From Flavobacterium aquicola (GTDB lineage Bacteria; Bacteroidota; Bacteroidia; Flavobacteriales; Flavobacteriaceae): 64,000 bases of DNA. The stretch is from positions 58,984 to 122,983 of the forward strand of contig NZ_QUNI01000016.1 of NCBI RefSeq assembly GCF_003385115.1, read 5' to 3'. Below are positions 63,831 to 64,000 of this stretch, piece after piece. The position numbers and the translations under genes were made by a program. The notes under the pieces were generated by a model that saw only the letters and a program-made list of their open reading frames with translations, was not told the DNA's origin and made no database searches. Every line of letters starts with the position of its first letter. The stretch's first letter is position 1.

Positions 63831-64000
63831 ATGAGTAATTTAAATCCGAACAGGTTAAACCTGACGTATCTAGCGGCCGACATGACGCTGATGAAAAGTA
63901 ACGCCAATGCTGTAATTGCAAAAATTCCGCTGGGAGCTACGCTTACTGATGAGGAGCGCGCCAGCGGCGGGGACATTAATGTAGACAACAAAATTTTTGT
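63831..64000 (+). CDS. Hypothetical protein (partial, runs off window)
   Basis: The frame opens at the ATG at 63831 (MSNLNPNRLNLTYLAADMTL) and stays open to the window edge, 56 codons visible. It is a soluble-looking helical start without signal peptide. I recognise no family. It follows the multi-PAS kinase by 165 bp on the same strand. Confidence 0.55.
   Translation, partial: MSNLNPNRLNLTYLAADMTLMKSNANAVIAKIPLGATLTDEERASGGDINVDNKIF

Overview
The window looks like a chromosomal segment of a Flavobacterium-type member of the Bacteroidota. The signs are low G+C, promoters with TAnnTTTG -7 boxes, Bacteroidota families (GH97, DUF2264, BlaI/M56, CHASE3 and multi-PAS kinases) and lipoprotein or AQ-ending signal peptides. 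I saw no tRNA, rRNA, CRISPR array, integrase or full insertion sequence. All calls come from reading the sequence; no searches were run.

Layout. 1-8716 holds metabolic and regulatory singletons: a partial SDR and a Tat-signal alcohol dehydrogenase divergent from an AraC regulator, an intradiol dioxygenase-like lipoprotein, a Crp/Fnr regulator, a GH97 glycosidase, a receiver protein, an ABM-domain protein and an SDR without a normal start codon. 8788-14417 is a stress island: acidic and lysine-rich small proteins, a large-subunit catalase (katE), two DUF892 ferritin-like proteins and a CinA C-terminal-type protein. 14426-34358 is dense in signalling: a CheB/CheR/kinase fusion that has lost key residues, a receiver-kinase, a 2120-residue kinase with about 12 HAMP-type repeats, a CHASE3 kinase, a multi-PAS kinase and single receivers, plus a flavoprotein, a small membrane protein and the remnant of a third DUF892 gene. 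34484-37460 returns to stress and envelope genes (SRPBCC protein, two acidic proteins, M48 peptidase). 37599-44589 carries DUF2264, a BlaR1/BlaI-like pair with an ordered operator array, a transglutaminase-like protein and an HD-domain protein. 44713-51286 is a second signalling operon (receiver-kinase, hybrid kinase, receiver, CheR, CheB). 51580-59751 is a TetR-controlled RND efflux locus (adaptor, permease, outer-membrane factor) followed by an Old Yellow Enzyme. 60021-63665 is another multi-PAS kinase, and a partial gene runs off the right edge.

How the parts may work together. None of the kinases or receivers has a DNA-binding output domain. Scattered stress genes and the second signalling operon share one promoter layout: a dyad close to AATTATRTAATT centred 46.5-47.5 bp upstream of a TAnnTTTG box. 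I count five good and two weaker sites. The best candidate for an undescribed system is therefore a general-stress regulon in which the CheR/CheB/poly-HAMP/PAS kinase network signals to an unidentified factor that reads this element and drives katE-type, DUF892, CinA and acidic-protein genes. The shared element is seen directly; the wiring is inference.
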